Source: Flavimarina sp. Hel_I_48 (GTDB taxonomy: Bacteria > Bacteroidota > Bacteroidia > Flavobacteriales > Flavobacteriaceae). Taken from it: a stretch of DNA of 64,000 nucleotides. Within the stretch, counting starts at the first letter, position 1, and each line of letters begins with the position of its first letter. Of this stretch, positions 63,020 through 64,000 are shown in pieces. Both the position numbers and the translations under genes were made by a program. The notes beneath the pieces were generated by a model. The model was not told the DNA's origin. It saw nothing but the letters and a program-made list of their open reading frames with translations, and did no database searches. Where the stretch lies: positions 878,001 to 942,000 of the forward strand of contig NZ_JPOL01000002.1 in assembly GCF_000733945.1 (NCBI RefSeq). The letters are read 5' to 3'.

Positions 63020-63412
63020 ATGGCCCGTTTTCTAAAAGGATCAAAACTCTACAGCATATTTACGGGAAAATGCCCTGTTTGCCATGAAGGCGATATGTAT
63101 ATCAATTCTAACCCCTATCACCTTTCCCAAACCCTTAAGATGCACGAGCGCTGCAGTCACTGCAATCAAAAGTTCAAGATTGAACCATCCTTTTTTTATG
63201 GCGCCATGTATGTAAGTTATGGTGTGGGTATCGCTTTTGCGGTCGCTGCTTTTGTAATTGCCCATTTCTTTCTAGGCGGTGGCTTAATGACTTCTTTTAT
63301 AGCAATTATTGGGACTTTGGTTCTGTTTTTCCCTTTTATCATGCGTCTTTCCAGAAATATTTGGATCAATATATTTATGAAATACGATCCCGAAAAAGCA
63401 AAATCATCTTAA
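63020..63412 (+). CDS. DUF983-family membrane protein
   Basis: 130 aa. Two zinc-ribbon-like CxxC pairs, CPVCHEGD and CSHCNQKF, precede two hydrophobic segments (SYGVGIAFAVAAFVIAHFFL and FIAIIGTLVLFFPFIMRL). The motif IEPSFFYGAMYVSYG is also typical of DUF983. Membrane-bound, function unknown. The last residues lie 39 bp before the stop of the oxidoreductase gene on the other strand. Confidence 0.88.
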   Translation: MARFLKGSKLYSIFTGKCPVCHEGDMYINSNPYHLSQTLKMHERCSHCNQKFKIEPSFFYGAMYVSYGVGIAFAVAAFVIAHFFLGGGLMTSFIAIIGTLVLFFPFIMRLSRNIWINIFMKYDPEKAKSS

Positions 63413-63451
63413 CTTAAAGAAAGAATAAATTCTTCTGAAATCAAATCGACT

Positions 63452-64000
63452 TTAGCGCTTCTCAAATTTTTTAGGAAAACGCATGACATCCACTGTTTGA
63501 GGCAGCTTTATGCCATTTTCCAGATTCTCGTATAATAAACCGGCCAAATAGGGTGACATCATAATTCCCCGGGTTCCCAGCCCATTAAGAAGTGCCAGAT
63601 TGGGATAATGGGGATGTTTGCCAAGTAAGGGCCTGCGGTCGCCAGTTGTGGGACGCACTCCTGCTTCCTGATCAACAACTTCAAATTCACAGGTAAGTAC
63701 CTTGCGTAGTTTGAGAAGGATTTCCTCCCGTGCGCTTTGTGTTGGGTTGTTGTCCTTATCTTTTCCATTAAAAGTCGCGCCCACTTTAAAGCGCTGATTG
63801 CCCTGCGGAATGATAAAAAACTGACTTTTAAGCGCGGCGTCGAGGATCAACTTTTCCGCTTTGATAAAAATATATTCCCCCTTGTTACCCACTACAGGAA
63901 GTTTAGCGAAAAACGGATTCTTTTTTACGCCATAACCTTCGGCAAATACGATGTATCTGGCGCGATAATTTTTATACATCACATGATCATTTTCTATAAC
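63452..64000 (-). CDS. FAD-dependent oxidoreductase (DAO family), C-terminal part
   Basis: 183 codons to the window edge, without a start: the frame is open through 64000, so the N-terminal FAD-binding part lies beyond. The visible part has RARYIVFAEGYG, where FAD-proteins carry a late dinucleotide-fold strand (VVxAxG), GEYIFIKAEK, and VDQEAGVRPTTGDRRPLLGK, with LALLNGLGTRGIMMSPYLAG as the closing FAD-contacting segment. This layout (QxAGxRPxTxDxxPLxG, GLxxxGxxxSP) fits DAO-type amino-acid oxidases or related dehydrogenases. Substrate not known. Confidence 0.85.
   Translation of the reverse strand, partial: VIENDHVMYKNYRARYIVFAEGYGVKKNPFFAKLPVVGNKGEYIFIKAEKLILDAALKSQFFIIPQGNQRFKVGATFNGKDKDNNPTQSAREEILLKLRKVLTCEFEVVDQEAGVRPTTGDRRPLLGKHPHYPNLALLNGLGTRGIMMSPYLAGLLYENLENGIKLPQTVDVMRFPKKFEKR

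Overview
The window looks like a chromosomal segment of a member of the Flavobacteriaceae (Bacteroidetes), probably a polysaccharide-degrading marine type. The evidence is SusC/SusD-type outer-membrane pairs, a type IX secretion protein (PorQ), many lipoproteins with short Bacteroidetes-style lipoboxes, FG-GAP/UnbV proteins, 2TM-domain sensor proteins, DUF4097/DUF2807 putative adhesins, AT-rich leaders, and -7 boxes of the TAnnTTTG type. Genus assignment is not possible from the sequence alone. I saw no rRNA, tRNA, CRISPR array, phage or transposase.

Layout. (1) 1-13783, minus strand: a xylan utilisation locus. Reading in the direction of transcription it is SusC (xusA-like), SusD (xusB), SusC (xusC), SusD (xusD), a surface lipoprotein (xusE position) and a GH10 xylanase with a CBM inserted into its catalytic domain, followed by a second GH10 enzyme cut by the window edge. 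This matches the xus/xyn10 core known from Prevotella and Bacteroides. Upstream are an 881-bp non-coding gap and a very large FG-GAP/UnbV lipoprotein (14665-18051). (2) 18722-29744: housekeeping and signalling genes, namely an AGCS amino-acid:cation symporter with an unusual N-terminal SprB-like plus lipoyl-like extension, yaaA, a LytTR regulator / LytS-type kinase / 2TM / TPR signalling cluster, DoxX, an ECF sigma factor with a likely anti-sigma partner, an Ohr/OsmC peroxidase and a MeaB GTPase. (3) 29745-30376: a gene-free stretch with a purine tract and two copies of a structured intergenic repeat. (4) 30377-38742, minus strand: rpsA, an aldehyde dehydrogenase, cmk, porQ and lon, most closed by clear terminators. 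(5) 38956-41962: an ECF sigma factor operon with a membrane-anchored partner and two putative adhesins (DUF4097, DUF2807). (6) 42216-44541: an MFS transporter and an M48 lipoprotein protease. (7) 44581-52671, minus strand: a GlgE-type alpha-glucan pathway (GlgE, maltokinase, GlgB and a GH31 alpha-glucosidase) with no trehalose synthase visible. (8) 52869-64000: MsrB, a conserved unknown, an SDR/BCCT pair, small lipoproteins, an outer-membrane protein of unknown role, CtlX-type hydrolase, a tiny zinc-ribbon-like protein, an ABC-F ATPase, DUF983 and the C-terminal part of a FAD oxidoreductase.

Working together: locus 1 would capture xylan at the surface and import xylo-oligosaccharides; locus 7 would make and remodel a storage alpha-glucan from maltose-1-phosphate. 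The strongest candidates for something not fully described are the GlgE cluster without TreS, the AGCS fusion protein, the paired structured repeats, and the ECF/adhesin operon.
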